Assembly: GCF_000174415.1 (NCBI RefSeq)
Contig: NZ_ACJM01000022.1
Span: forward strand, 1-37,395
Source of the DNA: Dethiobacter alkaliphilus AHT 1
GTDB lineage: Bacteria > Bacillota > Dethiobacteria > Dethiobacterales > Dethiobacteraceae
DNA: 37,395 nt
Reading direction: 5' to 3'
Positions 14,643 to 23,257 of the stretch are shown one piece after another. Positions within the stretch are counted from its first letter, which is position 1, and the number at the start of each line of letters is the position of its first letter. The position numbers were made by a program, and so were the translations under genes. The notes beneath the pieces are model-generated. The model was not told the DNA's origin, did not search any database, and saw only the letters and a list, made by a program, of their open reading frames with translations.

Positions 14643-14767
14643 ATTTTATCAGTACGCTTCAATGACTGCAATAAGAAATATAAAGACTTCCAAGATATGG
14701 AGTATCCTTCATCCCACGATTAAAACCGTGGGCTTTCGGCTAAGCTTCTGTAAAGGAGGTGAATTGT

Positions 14768-15874
14768 GTGAGTGAACCTAAAAAAACCCCTCTGTATGAC
14801 CTTCATGTAGAGCTAAAAGCTAAGGTTGTTGACTTTAATGGTTGGCTTCTCCCGGTCCAATACCATGGGATAATTGCTGAAGTTCATGCTACCAGAGAAA
14901 AGGCAGGACTTTTTGATGTATCTCATATGGGGGAAATTATGGTAGAAGGTAAAAATGCAGAAGAATTTCTGCAGAGAGTCTTGACTAATGACGTTTCAAA
15001 GCTAAAGGATAACAAAATAATTTATAGTCCCGTATGTTATCCTCACGGAGGTACCGTAGATGACATATTAGTCTATCGCTACAATAAAGAAAAATATCTC
15101 CTGGTTGTAAATGCCGGGAATACATCAAAAGATTTCGAGTGGTTTCAAGATAACCTGACAGAGGGAGTGAGTTTAAAAAACATCTCCCCTGAAATAGCTC
15201 AGCTAGCCCTACAAGGGCCAAACAGCCAAAAAATACTCCAGGAAATAACTAAAACTCAGTTAGACAATATAATGTATTATGGTTTTGTTTCTAAGAGTGA
15301 AGTAGCCGGCATTAACTGTATTATTTCTCGCACCGGGTATACTGGTGAAGATGGTTTTGAGTTATATTGTCCTGTCGAAGATGCTACTTACCTTTGGAGA
15401 GCTTTGTTTGACGCCAGTGAAAAAACTCAGGGAGATTTGGTGCCGGTAGGATTGGGAGCCCGAGATGTCCTACGCTTTGAAGCGGCCCTACCTCTTTACG
15501 GTCATGAGCTATCAAAAGACATCACCCCCTTAGAAGCTGGGCTTAACAGATTTGTCTCTTTTGACAAGGAGGTTGGCTTCATAGGCAAAGAGGCACTACT
15601 CAAGCAAAAGGAAGAAGGCATAAAAAGAAAAGTTATGGGGCTGGAAATGCTGGAGCGCGGAATCCCCCGGGAGGGTTATAAAATAAAAAAAGGAGAGGAG
15701 GAAATAGGCTGGGTAAGCAGCGGGTCTTTGTCTCCCACCTTAGATAAGTATTTAGGGATGGCCTTCTTGGATGTTGACAAAGCTAAAGTAGGAGACGAGG
15801 TTCTAGTAGCTATTCGTAAACGAGAATACAGAGCCCGGGTAGTAAAACTACCATTTTATAGGAGGGATAAATGA
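14768..15874 (+). CDS. gcvT: Aminomethyltransferase (glycine cleavage T protein)
   Basis: 368-residue T protein. It releases ammonia from the aminomethyl-lipoyl arm of GcvH and passes the one-carbon unit to tetrahydrofolate. Family hallmarks include the opening TPLYDLHVELKAKVVDFNGW, the FDVSHMGE segment near residue 50, ISRTGYTGEDGFELY and GARDVLRFEAALPLYGHEL in the folate-binding core, and the C-terminal barrel (KVMGLEM...GWVSSGSLSP). I start it at GTG 14768, eight bases after AAAGGAGG; an in-frame GTG at 14759 overlaps that ribosome site. The gene lies 18 bases after the insertion sequence. Its stop overlaps the gcvH start by four bases. Confidence 0.97.
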   Translation: MSEPKKTPLYDLHVELKAKVVDFNGWLLPVQYHGIIAEVHATREKAGLFDVSHMGEIMVEGKNAEEFLQRVLTNDVSKLKDNKIIYSPVCYPHGGTVDDILVYRYNKEKYLLVVNAGNTSKDFEWFQDNLTEGVSLKNISPEIAQLALQGPNSQKILQEITKTQLDNIMYYGFVSKSEVAGINCIISRTGYTGEDGFELYCPVEDATYLWRALFDASEKTQGDLVPVGLGARDVLRFEAALPLYGHELSKDITPLEAGLNRFVSFDKEVGFIGKEALLKQKEEGIKRKVMGLEMLERGIPREGYKIKKGEEEIGWVSSGSLSPTLDKYLGMAFLDVDKAKVGDEVLVAIRKREYRARVVKLPFYRRDK

Positions 15875-16275
15875 TGAATTGGGAATTTCGTGAAGGTTTA
15901 AAGTACAGTAAGGATCATGAATGGGTGCGGGTAGATGAAGGTAACTTGGTGATTGTGGGCATAACTGATTATGCCCAGCATAAATTAGGCGATGTTGTCT
16001 TCGTAGAGCTTCCGGAGGTTGATGATGAAGTAAAAGCTGGAGAAAGTATGGGAGTTATCGAATCGGTAAAGGCGGTAGCCGATGTCTTTTCTGCTATTGA
16101 CGGTGTTGTTACTGAAGTAAACGAAGACCTCCTTGACCAGCCGGAGCTTCTTAACCAGGAGCCCTTTGAAGGTGGTTGGATTGCTAAAATAGAGCTGAGC
16201 AATGAAGGGCAGCTTAATGAGTTATTGGATATGGAGGGATATAAAGAGTTTATCCGCCAGGAGGAGGAAGGATAA
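15871..16275 (+). CDS. gcvH: Glycine cleavage H protein
   Basis: 134-residue lipoyl carrier that shuttles the aminomethyl group between P, T and L proteins. The lipoylated lysine is K67 in GVIESVKAVAD. The flanking KYSKDHEWVRV and GDVVFVELPEV strands are typical of the family. The ATG at 15871 is preceded by GGAGGGATAA and overlaps the gcvT stop (ATGA); a second ATG follows at once. The C-terminus is slightly longer than in minimal H proteins. It is the substrate for the lipM/lipS1/lipS2 products encoded further down the same operon. Confidence 0.97.
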   Translation: MMNWEFREGLKYSKDHEWVRVDEGNLVIVGITDYAQHKLGDVVFVELPEVDDEVKAGESMGVIESVKAVADVFSAIDGVVTEVNEDLLDQPELLNQEPFEGGWIAKIELSNEGQLNELLDMEGYKEFIRQEEEG

Positions 16276-17628
16276 ATGAAAGGTGCCAACTTTCTTTCAT
16301 TAACTGTAGAAGAGCGCCGGGAGATGCTTGAATATATAGGCGTAGATTCTGTTGAAGAACTCTTTAATGATATTCCAAAAGATCTTAAGCTGCAAAAAGA
16401 ACTAGACTTGCCTCCTGCTCTCTCCGAAGAGGAAGCTTTAAAATACTTAAGAAATATGGCTGGCAAAAACAAAAACCTCCAGGACTGCGTTTCTTTCCTG
16501 GGGGGAGGAGTTTATGATCATTTCATCCCCAGTATAGTAAAACATGTGACGGGGCGCAGTGAATTTTATACAGCCTATACTCCTTATCAGGCGGAAATAA
16601 GCCAAGGGGTTTTACAGGCAATTTTTGAATATCAGACAATGATTTGTCAGCTAACCGGAATGGAAGCTGCAAATGCCTCCATGTATGATGGAGCTACAGC
16701 TCTGGCTGAAGGGGCAGTAATGGCCTGTGCTGCCACCCGGAGAAACAAAGTGTTGGTTTCTCAATCTGTGAACCCCTTTTATCGTAAAGTTTTAGAGGGT
16801 TATTTCTCTACCCGGGGCCTGTTACTGGAAGAGGTGCCGATAAAAGAAGGTCAAACAGCGATTGAAAAATTAGAGAAAGCAGTAACTAAGGATATCGCTG
16901 CTTTAGTAGTGCAGACCCCTAACTTTTTTGGCTTGCTGGAAGCAGGCTTAGATAAGGCTGCAGAGATACTACACAAAAATAAAGCCCTATTAGTAACAGC
17001 GGTAGACCCTCTTTCTCTACCTCTGGTGCAAGCTCCGGCAGAGTATGGAGCGGATATAGTTGTGGGTGAAGGCCAGGGGCTAGGTAACACCCCATCCTTT
17101 GGAGGCCCTCTCCTTGGCTTCTTTGCTACCCGAGAGAAACTAATACGGCGGATGCCGGGACGTGTTGTGGGAGAAACGGTAGACAATGAAGGGAAAAGAG
17201 GCTTTGTCTTAACTCTGCAGACCAGAGAACAGCACATACGCCGGGAAAGAGCTACTTCAAACATTTGCTCAAACCAGGCCTTAAATGCCCTGGCTGCCAC
17301 CGTTTATATGGCGGCTATGGGGCCCAAGGGGATGCGGGAAGTGTCGGAGCAATGCTTAAAGAAATCTGCTTACGCCAGAGACAAAATAACTTCCCTTGCC
17401 GGGTATGACTTAGCTTTTGATGGGACCTACTTTAAAGAGTTTGCAGTAAAAATGCCTAAAGACGCAGACGAGATAAACTCTCATTTATTAAAGCAAGATA
17501 TATTAGGGGGAGTAGATTTAGCTCCTTACTATCCTAATTTAAAAAATCATATGCTTCTTTGTGTAACTGAAAAAAGAACTAAAGAAGAAATCGACGCATT
17601 AACGGCGGGATTGGAGGGGTTAAAGTGA
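16276..17628 (+). CDS. gcvPA: Glycine dehydrogenase (decarboxylating) subunit 1
   Basis: 450-residue N-terminal half of the split P protein, the PLP enzyme that decarboxylates glycine and loads the remaining aminomethyl group onto lipoyl-GcvH. Split P proteins are usual in Bacillota. Typical segments are [17 protein letters not shown] (near 75-90), the [18 protein letters not shown] run, and [20 protein letters not shown]. The ATG abuts the gcvH stop, with GAGGAGGAAGG upstream. The subunit must pair with the gcvPB product, which carries the PLP lysine and overlaps it by four bases. Confidence 0.97.
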   Translation: MKGANFLSLTVEERREMLEYIGVDSVEELFNDIPKDLKLQKELDLPPALSEEEALKYLRNMAGKNKNLQDCVSFLGGGVYDHFIPSIVKHVTGRSEFYTAYTPYQAEISQGVLQAIFEYQTMICQLTGMEAANASMYDGATALAEGAVMACAATRRNKVLVSQSVNPFYRKVLEGYFSTRGLLLEEVPIKEGQTAIEKLEKAVTKDIAALVVQTPNFFGLLEAGLDKAAEILHKNKALLVTAVDPLSLPLVQAPAEYGADIVVGEGQGLGNTPSFGGPLLGFFATREKLIRRMPGRVVGETVDNEGKRGFVLTLQTREQHIRRERATSNICSNQALNALAATVYMAAMGPKGMREVSEQCLKKSAYARDKITSLAGYDLAFDGTYFKEFAVKMPKDADEINSHLLKQDILGGVDLAPYYPNLKNHMLLCVTEKRTKEEIDALTAGLEGLK

Positions 17629-19079
17629 AAAAGCTTCTTTTTGAAATGGGCCGTCCGGGAAGGAAAGGATATTCACTGCCACAACTAGATGTTCCTGATC
17701 GCTCTGTTGATGAACTGCTTCCGGCAAAGATGCAGCGAAAAGCACCCCTTGATATGCCGGAACTTTCAGAAGGAGAAGTTATAAGGCACTATACAGAACT
17801 TTCAACTCGCAACCACGGAGTTGACTCCGGATTCTATCCCTTAGGATCGTGCACTATGAAGTATAATCCAAAGGTAAATGAGGAAGTTGCCGGAATGCCG
17901 GGTTTTGCTTTAGTTCATCCTCTGCAGGATCAATCTACCATACAGGGAGCTTTAGAGCTTTTATATAAAACAGAAAAAGAATTAAAAGAGGTCACGGGAA
18001 TGGACAGATTAACTTTTCAGCCTGTGGCCGGAGCTCATGGTGAATTAACGGGCCTGATGGTGATTCAGGCTTACCATAGAGCAAAAGGAGAAGAGAGAAC
18101 TAAAGTATTGGTGCCGGATTCCGCTCATGGCACAAATCCTGCCACAGCTACCATGGCTGGTTATGATGTAGTTCAGATTCCCTCAAATGAACAAGGCTTA
18201 GTAGATGTAAAAGCATTAAAAGAGGCTTTAGATGAAAAGGTAGCAGCTCTGATGCTAACAAACCCAAACACTTTAGGTCTTTTTGAGGAAGAAATCTTAG
18301 AAATCTCTAAAGCTGTTCATGAAGTTGGTGGACTCCTATATTATGACGGTGCAAATTTAAACGCTATCATGGGTTACGCCCGCCCTGGAGATATGGGTTT
18401 TGATGTAGTTCACTTAAATTTACACAAAACCTTTGCTACTCCTCATGGTTCCGGCGGCCCGGGGAGCGGTCCTATTGGGGTGAAAGAAAAACTGACACCT
18501 TTTCTTCCGGTACCCTTAGTTGAAAAAGACGGAGCGGATTACTATCTAAACTATGAGCTACCTCAAAGCATTGGTAAAGTTCATGGCTTTTATGGGAACT
18601 TTGGTGTAGTAGTAAAAGCATATACTTACTTAAGAATGATGGGAAAAGAAGGGCTTAAGCAGGCAAGTGCCGATGCTGTATTAAATGCTAACTACCTTAT
18701 GGAGCGTCTTAAGAAAACCTATTACTTGCCCTATGATAGGGTTTGTAAACACGAGTTTGTTTTATCGGCTCGGGAGCAAAAGAAGAAAGGGGCCGGGGCC
18801 GGGGATATTGCTAAAGCCTTATTAGATTATGGCTACCATCCCCCCACAGTTTACTTCCCTCTTATAGTAGAAGATGCTCTCATGGTAGAGCCAACAGAGA
18901 CAGAAGGAAAAGAAACTCTGGATGGCTTTGCCTCAACCATGGAAGAAATAGCAGAAGCTATCAATAAAGACCCTGAAAAAATAAAAAGTGCTCCGCATAC
19001 CACTGTGGTGGGAAGATTAAATGAAGTAAAGGCCGCTCGAGAACCCAGGCTACGCTGGAAAAGAGATGATTTAAAATGA
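17625..19079 (+). CDS. gcvPB: Glycine dehydrogenase (decarboxylating) subunit 2
   Basis: 484-residue C-terminal half of the split P protein. It carries the PLP Schiff-base lysine, near K268 in [18 protein letters not shown]. Other signatures are [21 protein letters not shown] near the N-terminus and [18 protein letters not shown]. It forms a heterotetramer with GcvPA. The ATG lies inside the end of gcvPA (ATGA-type overlap), and the stop overlaps the next gene by four bases, so the operon is tightly coupled. The length is standard for the family. Confidence 0.97.
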   Translation: MKKLLFEMGRPGRKGYSLPQLDVPDRSVDELLPAKMQRKAPLDMPELSEGEVIRHYTELSTRNHGVDSGFYPLGSCTMKYNPKVNEEVAGMPGFALVHPLQDQSTIQGALELLYKTEKELKEVTGMDRLTFQPVAGAHGELTGLMVIQAYHRAKGEERTKVLVPDSAHGTNPATATMAGYDVVQIPSNEQGLVDVKALKEALDEKVAALMLTNPNTLGLFEEEILEISKAVHEVGGLLYYDGANLNAIMGYARPGDMGFDVVHLNLHKTFATPHGSGGPGSGPIGVKEKLTPFLPVPLVEKDGADYYLNYELPQSIGKVHGFYGNFGVVVKAYTYLRMMGKEGLKQASADAVLNANYLMERLKKTYYLPYDRVCKHEFVLSAREQKKKGAGAGDIAKALLDYGYHPPTVYFPLIVEDALMVEPTETEGKETLDGFASTMEEIAEAINKDPEKIKSAPHTTVVGRLNEVKAAREPRLRWKRDDLK

Positions 19080-19945
19080 CCACAGCTTCTTTGGCGGGCC
19101 TCCTGGAGGAAGCCTTTGAGGTCCGCCAAGCTAATTTTTCTAAAGAAATTGAATTTGTCTATCCCCAGAATACGCTCCCTTTAAGGTCTACAGGAGAAAA
19201 CTGTTTATTAAACTGTTCTCACTGTGGCGGGCATTACCTTAAAGGCATGAAACCCTTAGAAGAAGCCTGGCAAAAAGAGGGGGAGGGTAAAAAAAGCTTT
19301 CTGTTAAGCGGTAGTTGTGATAAAGAGGGACAGGTACCTCACTTAAAAAGGTGGGAAGAAATAAAGCTTCTTTCTTCAAGGGGCTCTTTGAATTTTCACT
19401 CGGGATTAGTCGGCGAAAAAGAGGCAGAAAAGATTGGCAGTTTAGCATCTGTTGTTTCCTTTGATTTTATAGTAGATCAAGAAACCATAGATAATGTTTA
19501 CGGCTTAGGGGTATCTCCGCAAAGATATATTTCGTCATACAGGTACTTGAAAAAATATGTTAAAGTGGTACCGCACCTTTGTATCGGCCTTAATAAGGGT
19601 GAAATAAAAGGGGAATATAAGGCCTTGGAGACTTTAAAGGAAGAAGGGGCCGAGGCATTAAGCTTTATAGTTTTTCGCCCCACGAAAAACACAGACTTTG
19701 CTAAGTTTCCTCCCCCACCTTTAGAAGAAGTTGCTAAACTTATTGCAAAAGCTCGTACAATGTTTCCAACCAGTCCCATTTATTTAGGCTGTATGCGTCC
19801 GGGAGGACGCTATCGGGGAGAACTGGATACCTTAGCCCTAAGAGCAGGAGTAAATAAAATTGTCCATCCCAGCCCTCCTGCCAGAAAAATGGCTGAAGAA
19901 CTGGGGCTGGTAGTAAGACGGGGAGAGGAGTGCTGTTCGTTATGA
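19076..19945 (+). CDS. lipS1: Radical SAM protein, LipS1-like half of a two-protein lipoyl synthase
   Basis: 289-residue radical SAM enzyme with a CX3CX2C cluster motif (C43, C47, C50 in [12 protein letters not shown]) and further cysteines for auxiliary clusters (SGSC near 82, LGC near 243, CC at the C-terminus). Proteins of this kind were often labelled biotin-synthase-like. The LipS1/LipS2 pair of Thermococcus kodakarensis has been shown to act together as a lipoyl synthase distinct from LipA. Its place between gcvPB and an octanoyltransferase gene, with no LipA in the operon, fits sulfur insertion into octanoyl-GcvH. Assignment of S1 versus S2 between this gene and the next is tentative. 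Start and stop both overlap neighbours by four bases. Confidence 0.75.
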   Translation: MTTASLAGLLEEAFEVRQANFSKEIEFVYPQNTLPLRSTGENCLLNCSHCGGHYLKGMKPLEEAWQKEGEGKKSFLLSGSCDKEGQVPHLKRWEEIKLLSSRGSLNFHSGLVGEKEAEKIGSLASVVSFDFIVDQETIDNVYGLGVSPQRYISSYRYLKKYVKVVPHLCIGLNKGEIKGEYKALETLKEEGAEALSFIVFRPTKNTDFAKFPPPPLEEVAKLIAKARTMFPTSPIYLGCMRPGGRYRGELDTLALRAGVNKIVHPSPPARKMAEELGLVVRRGEECCSL

Positions 19946-20937
19946 TACGGATTTCAGCAGGAACAGCTGCTTGTATGAAATTAAAAAAAATTAAGACTGA
20001 TGTTCACCCTACCACTGCTTACCTGCTTTTAGGGGAGGGGTGTGTAATGAACTGCTCCTTTTGCCCGCAAAGCCGTACCAGCTCCGGAGGGGCTAGTCGT
20101 TTGGGTAGAGTAACCTGGCCTTCTTTTACCAGGGAAGACTTGAAGGAAGGCCTAAAGGAGGCAGAAGGCAACAATATAAAGAGAGTTTGCCTTCAAGGGG
20201 TTAGGCAAGGGGATAAACAGGAATCTCTTTTGAGAACTATCAAGGAGATTAAAAATAATTCATCCCTGCCTCTTTGTATCTCTGCCTGGATTAAAAAACC
20301 CCAAGAGGCAGAAGAGCTTTTTGCTGCCGGGGCCGACAGGTTAAGTATTGCCCTGGATGTGGTTAACCCTGATGCCTATAAAGATATAAAAGGAGGTTCA
20401 TATAAAGAGCGCCTCCAACTTCTTCTTAACTGTGCCCGCAGGTGGCCGGGAAAAATCAGTACTCACATTATTATTGGTGTGGGCGAGACAGAGGAAGAAA
20501 CAGTAGCTATTTTTGATAAACTGATAAAAGAAAATGTTACTATAGCTCTTTTTGCCTTTACCCCCATAAAGGGAACTCCTTTGGGCAGTTCTGCACCACC
20601 GAAGATAGAAAGGTATCGTCGCATGCAGGCAGCTCTCTATTTATTAAAAAATAAAGTTATTGATTATGCAGCCATGAATTTTAAGAAAGGCGTTTTAACG
20701 GGTTATGGAGTGCCCATAAGTGATTTACGAGAATATTTAAAGGGCGGCTCAGCCTTTTTGACCAGCGGTTGCCCTGATTGTAACCGCCCCTTTTACAATG
20801 AAAGCCCCGGCAGTGTTTTATATAATTATCCCCGGCCTTTAACATTAGAGGAAGAGGAAGCTGCCGTCGATTGTGTGCTTGCCGGCTTAGAGGAAGGGGG
20901 AAATGAAGTTGCAGGAAACCTGGCGTTTAATTCATGA
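19942..20937 (+). CDS. lipS2: Radical SAM protein, LipS2-like half of a two-protein lipoyl synthase
   Basis: 331-residue radical SAM enzyme. The cluster motif is C34, C38, C41 in GCVMNCSFCPQSR. IGVGETEEETVA supplies the typical mid-barrel strand. A C-terminal pair, TSGCPDCNRPFYNE, probably holds an auxiliary cluster, the sulfur donor in lipoyl synthases. I start it at ATG 19942, which overlaps the stop of the previous gene (ATGA) behind GGAGAGGAG; a GTG at 19930 and an ATG at 19975 are alternatives. With the preceding gene it should add two sulfurs to C6 and C8 of octanoyl-GcvH. The function is inferred from family resemblance and operon context. Confidence 0.76.
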   Translation: MIRISAGTAACMKLKKIKTDVHPTTAYLLLGEGCVMNCSFCPQSRTSSGGASRLGRVTWPSFTREDLKEGLKEAEGNNIKRVCLQGVRQGDKQESLLRTIKEIKNNSSLPLCISAWIKKPQEAEELFAAGADRLSIALDVVNPDAYKDIKGGSYKERLQLLLNCARRWPGKISTHIIIGVGETEEETVAIFDKLIKENVTIALFAFTPIKGTPLGSSAPPKIERYRRMQAALYLLKNKVIDYAAMNFKKGVLTGYGVPISDLREYLKGGSAFLTSGCPDCNRPFYNESPGSVLYNYPRPLTLEEEEAAVDCVLAGLEEGGNEVAGNLAFNS

Positions 20938-21667
20938 TTCACCACTACCAGGGAAAATTAACATGAAAAGAGATTTAGACCTTTTAAAAGAAGTTTGTGA
21001 AGGTCGATCAAAGCCTGTCCTCCGTTTTTATAGCTGGTCACCTCCGGCTTTATCTTTAGGTTTTTTTCAAAAAGCAGAAGAGATAGTAGATATAGAAGCC
21101 TGCCGACAACTGGGGATAGATATAGTGAGGCGACCTACAGGGGGTCGGGCGTTACTTCACCACAGAGAGCTGACATACAGTGTGATTGTTCCTGAAGGGC
21201 ATCCCCTTATTCCTAAAAGTGTCTTAGAATCATATAAGCTATTAAGCCAGGGTATTATTAGCGGTCTTGGTGCTCTGGGCATAAAAGCAGATTTAGCCCC
21301 TAGCCAGGGTAGAGGTAAGGGACTGGCCCCCGGGGCCTGCTTTGATAGTCCCTCTGCTTATGAAATTCAAATCTTAGGTAAAAAAGTAGTAGGCAGTGCT
21401 CAGGTACGGCGGCGGGGAGGACTGCTGCAGCATGGTTCAATATTACAAGAGCTTCCCGTTGACCTGTACCGGCAGATTTTAAAGCCCTGTGGGGACGCTT
21501 TCTCTTTAGACTCTTTAGAGAAAAAAGCTGCCGGGTTAAAAGATCTTGGCTTTAAAATAGCAGATGATGAGTTAGCCTGTGAAATTAAAAAAGGTTTCTC
21601 TGAAATATTCCATGTAAAATTCATTGCAGGAAAGGAGGAAGCAAAAGAATGGAGCACTATCAACTAG
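20903..21667 (+). CDS. lipM: Octanoyl transferase, LipM type
   Basis: 254-residue member of the biotin/lipoate ligase-like fold. RRPTGGRALLHHRELTYSV and GKKVVGSAQVRRRGGLLQHGSIL are the conserved lipoyl-binding segments. A cysteine in ACFDSPSAYEI (C146) matches the acyl-intermediate cysteine of LipM, which moves octanoate from acyl carrier protein to GcvH; ATP-dependent lipoate ligases lack it. The ATG at 20903 follows GGAAGGGGG and overlaps the end of lipS2 by 35 bases. Its 3' end overlaps lpd by 19. A lipoate-salvage ligase is the alternative, but the Cys and the lipS1/S2 neighbours favour LipM. Confidence 0.86.
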   Translation: MKLQETWRLIHDSPLPGKINMKRDLDLLKEVCEGRSKPVLRFYSWSPPALSLGFFQKAEEIVDIEACRQLGIDIVRRPTGGRALLHHRELTYSVIVPEGHPLIPKSVLESYKLLSQGIISGLGALGIKADLAPSQGRGKGLAPGACFDSPSAYEIQILGKKVVGSAQVRRRGGLLQHGSILQELPVDLYRQILKPCGDAFSLDSLEKKAAGLKDLGFKIADDELACEIKKGFSEIFHVKFIAGKEEAKEWSTIN

Positions 21668-23046
21668 CAGTAATAGGGGGCGGGCCGGGAGGGTATACTG
21701 CTGCTCTGCGGGGATCTGCTTTAGGTCTAAAAACAATTTTAGTGGAGCGAGATGCTTTAGGGGGTACATGCCTTAACTACGGATGTATTCCTACTAAGGT
21801 ATTAACAAACAGTGCCGGACTATTTAAAAAAATCAAGGGAGCAGAGGACTTTGGTATAGAAACCCAGGGCCTGTCCTTTTCATTTTCTAAAATTCAAGAA
21901 AGAAAAAAGTATGTTATAGATAAGTTAGTGCAAGGGGTAGATGGCCTTCTTAAAGGAGCTAAAGTAGATGTTTTTTCCGGAGAAGGACGCCTTGTCACGC
22001 CAACTAAGCTTGAACTTAAAAGAGACTCTGGAGAAGTTATAGAAGTATCTGTAGAAAAGGTTATCCTGGCAACAGGCAGTCAAGAGGTTAAGCTTCCCTT
22101 AGAAGGCATGGATCTTCCCGGCGTGCTAACCTCTAAAGAGGCCCTTAGCCTGGAGGAAGTGCCTAAAAATTTAACCATCATTGGCGGTGGTGTAATCGGC
22201 ATGGAAATGGCCTCTGTTTTTGCCTCTTTTGGCTCCTCCGTTACAGTTGTAGAGCTTCTGCCCCGTATTCTGCCAACAGTAGATGCGGAAATGTCCAGGC
22301 GTTTGACTCCTCTGCTGCGAAAGCAGGGAATAAATATAATGACAAAAACAAAGCTTGAAGGAATTAAAGAACGTGACGGCGGCCTTGCCGTGAAAGTTAC
22401 TACCCGGAAAGGGGAAGAAAGACTTTCTGCCGATACGGTCTTGATTTCTGTGGGACGCAGACCTGACTTCGGTGGACAGGATTTAGACTCTTTAGGAATA
22501 GAATACGATAAAACAGGGATTAAAGTGAATGAAAATATGGAGACAACTGTCCCCGGTATATATGCCGTAGGAGATGTGGCATCGTCGGGTCACCTTTTAG
22601 CCCATGTAGCTACCCATCAAGGGGTGATAGCCGCAGAAAATGTTGCCGGAGCTAATGAAGTTTATAAAGAGGAAGCCGTACCTGCCTGCATATTTACCTC
22701 CCCGGAGCTGGCTTCTGTAGGCTTAACAGAAGAGGAAGCAAAGGAGAAGGGCTACAAATTAAAAATAGGGAAGTTTCCCTTTACAGCCAATGGCAAAGCC
22801 TTTATTCAAGGGGAGTCAGAAGGAAGCGTTAAAATAATTGCCGATGAAGAATTGGGAACTATTCTGGGAGTACATATATTAGGGCCCCATGCCTCAGATC
22901 TTATCCAGGAAGGTACTGTGGCAGTAGCAAACAAAGTAACAGCACATAACCTGGCCGATATTATTCACCCTCACCCTACTTTATGTGAGGCTACCTGGGA
23001 GGCAGCCATGTCTATCAGCAAAAGCCCAATTCACATCCGCAAATGA
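21649..23046 (+). CDS. lpdA: Dihydrolipoyl dehydrogenase (glycine cleavage L protein)
   Basis: 465-residue flavoprotein disulfide reductase that reoxidises dihydrolipoyl-GcvH with NAD+. The FAD-binding GGGPGGYTAA lies at residues 10-19. The redox-active disulfide is C41/C46 in GGTCLNYGC. The NAD-binding motif is IGGGVIGMEMAS, and the catalytic dyad is in HPHPTLCEATWEAA at the C-terminus. The ATG at 21649 follows AAAGGAGG inside the end of lipM. As the last gene before a terminator it completes a T-H-PA-PB-lipoylation-L operon, so this E3 probably serves glycine cleavage rather than a pyruvate complex. Confidence 0.96.
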   Translation: MEHYQLAVIGGGPGGYTAALRGSALGLKTILVERDALGGTCLNYGCIPTKVLTNSAGLFKKIKGAEDFGIETQGLSFSFSKIQERKKYVIDKLVQGVDGLLKGAKVDVFSGEGRLVTPTKLELKRDSGEVIEVSVEKVILATGSQEVKLPLEGMDLPGVLTSKEALSLEEVPKNLTIIGGGVIGMEMASVFASFGSSVTVVELLPRILPTVDAEMSRRLTPLLRKQGINIMTKTKLEGIKERDGGLAVKVTTRKGEERLSADTVLISVGRRPDFGGQDLDSLGIEYDKTGIKVNENMETTVPGIYAVGDVASSGHLLAHVATHQGVIAAENVAGANEVYKEEAVPACIFTSPELASVGLTEEEAKEKGYKLKIGKFPFTANGKAFIQGESEGSVKIIADEELGTILGVHILGPHASDLIQEGTVAVANKVTAHNLADIIHPHPTLCEATWEAAMSISKSPIHIRK

Positions 23047-23082
23047 GACCAGGCCCGCGTAGCAGGGGTAGTATACATTTTA

Positions 23083-23124
23083 AAGAAACTACAGTATTTA
23101 TTAGGTGCTGTAGTTTCTTATTTT
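23083..23124 (+). terminator. Terminator of the gcv operon
   Basis: AAGAAACTACAG (23083-23094) / CTGTAGTTTCTT (23108-23119), followed by ATTTTG. Confidence 0.85.
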
Positions 23125-23257
23125 GCCGACCTAGTTATGATTAATGAGTAAACTTGGGTCTGTTGACACTTTTTTGCACTAACGTAGCCAGCGAATAAGC
23201 AGTTTTCTCAGCGTTAATGCTATTAAATATAAACCAATATATTTGAAAGGAAATTAG

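Larger units (their letters stand above)
13005..14749 (-). mobile_element. IS200/IS605-family insertion sequence (tnpA + tnpB)
   Basis: 1,745 bases by my boundary call. The minus-strand left end begins AGAAGCTTAGCC directly 3' of TTTAC (14754-14750), the TTAC-type target seen in this family. The right end finishes ...GGAGTGTCAA at 13005. There is no target duplication or terminal inverted repeat, as expected for a Y1 single-strand element. Subterminal hairpins are CACGGCT-AA-AGCCGTG (13016-13031) and CCCACG...CGTGGG (14713-14732). Joining the flanks (ending AAGGTA and starting GTAAAGGAGG) restores a compact gcvT leader. Both transposon genes look intact. Confidence 0.92.

Noticed and set aside
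13005-14749. A domesticated stand-alone tnpB rather than a mobile element
   Set aside because: tnpA, both subterminal hairpins and a clean TTAC-type junction are present, so a complete IS is the simpler reading.
16851-17300. 149-codon minus-strand frame inside gcvPA
   Set aside because: Shadow of gcvPA; no independent support.
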